From an uncultured bacterium (GTDB lineage: Bacteria > UBA4055), in the NCBI GenBank assembly GCA_937873545.1, contig CALMWI010000482.1, positions 1 to 6,554 of the forward strand: a stretch of DNA of 6,554 nucleotides, in the 5' to 3' direction. Below the pieces are notes generated by a model. It searched no databases. It had not been told where the DNA came from and saw only the letters and a list, made by a program, of their open reading frames with translations. The position numbers and the translations under genes are program-made. Numbering within the stretch: position 1 is the stretch's first letter; the number at the start of each line of letters is the position of its first letter. This document shows positions 6,287-6,554 of this stretch, one piece after another.

Positions 6287-6554
6287 CTATTTTTTGTTAT
6301 ATTCGGCTTTTTCTTCTGCAACTCCGATATAAGTCTGTTTGGGTGTTTTTTGAATAACAAGATCAAGACCGAGAGCATGGCATACTTTCAAAAGTGTGGA
6401 TATAGTGCAGTTTTCTCCGCTTTCGATCTTTGACATCTGTTGTTGAGTTATATTAGCTTTTTGTGCGATATCAGACTGAGACATTCCTCTTTTTTCTCTC
6501 TCTTCCTGAATCGCTACCATGATTCTCGCAAGTTTCAATTCTTTCTCATAGAGA
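6287..6554 (-). CDS. Xre-family helix-turn-helix protein, antitoxin-like (5' end beyond the window)
   Basis: This is a small cytoplasmic DNA-binding protein with an Xre/Cro-type helix-turn-helix. The motif reads REKRGMSQSDIAQKANI, then TQQQMSKIESGE, then STLLKVCHALGLDLVI, which covers the usual five helices, followed by a short polar tail ending in NKK. An ATG at 6520 would start just before the domain. However, the frame is open upstream through LYEKELKLARIMVAIQEE to the window edge. That stretch looks like the helical extension found before the domain in HigA-type antitoxins, so the true start probably lies past 6554. The TTG codon at 6538 has no clear ribosome site and is an unlikely start. 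In HigBA-type loci the toxin gene often lies upstream of the antitoxin, which here would be off the right edge. The DNA-binding domain is sure; the antitoxin role is inference. Confidence 0.8.
   Translation of the reverse strand, partial: LYEKELKLARIMVAIQEEREKRGMSQSDIAQKANITQQQMSKIESGENCTISTLLKVCHALGLDLVIQKTPKQTYIGVAEEKAEYNKK

Noticed and set aside
6536..6549. Start of the helix-turn-helix gene at TTG 6538, or at an ATG at 6549
   Set aside because: The TTG has no clear ribosome site and the frame stays open upstream; the ATG at 6549 is out of frame and meets a stop after four codons.

Overview
The window is ordinary bacterial chromosome with moderate-to-low GC. Genes are tightly packed and mostly have clear Shine-Dalgarno sites (GGAGG, GGGAG, AGGA). 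Good use of such sites argues against typical Bacteroidetes, but the sequence alone does not let me name a phylum. KsgA, BioY, a TauE/SafE permease and a group II branched-chain aminotransferase are all bacterial household genes. I see no phage, insertion sequence, CRISPR, tRNA or rRNA.

Layout from left to right. Positions 1-80 hold the first 26 codons of a minus-strand gene for an exported or membrane-anchored protein. Positions 157-867 (minus) encode a class II aldolase of the rhamnulose-1-phosphate aldolase (RhaD) type. It is divergent from bioY (1001-1546, plus), the biotin-binding membrane subunit of an ECF transporter and the only plus-strand gene. bioY ends in a hairpin terminator that also closes the long leftward run of genes facing it.

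That run, read from right to left on the minus strand, contains: a TauE/SafE (TSUP) permease (6167-5412); ksgA/rsmA, the 16S rRNA dimethyladenosine methyltransferase (5404-4604); a class I/II PLP aminotransferase of the LysN/KAT-II type (start corrected to 4534, ending at 3320); ilvE, a class IV branched-chain aminotransferase (3275-2256); and a left-handed beta-helix (hexapeptide) O-acyltransferase (2251 or 2239 to 1574). The permease and ksgA look translationally coupled. A plausible internal promoter between ksgA and the first aminotransferase may let the aminotransferase pair be transcribed separately. At the right edge is the 3' part of an Xre-family helix-turn-helix gene whose true start lies outside the window; it resembles HigA-type antitoxins.

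The genes do not form one obvious pathway. The two tandem aminotransferases are the most coherent pair: one acts on branched-chain substrates, the other probably on aminoadipate, aromatic or related substrates. I found no convincing undescribed system. The points worth a second look are modest: the orphan RhaD-like aldolase, the solitary BioY, the aminotransferase pair next to ksgA, the cut-off antitoxin-like gene, and several start-codon and regulatory details. No stretch longer than about 135 bases lacks a gene.
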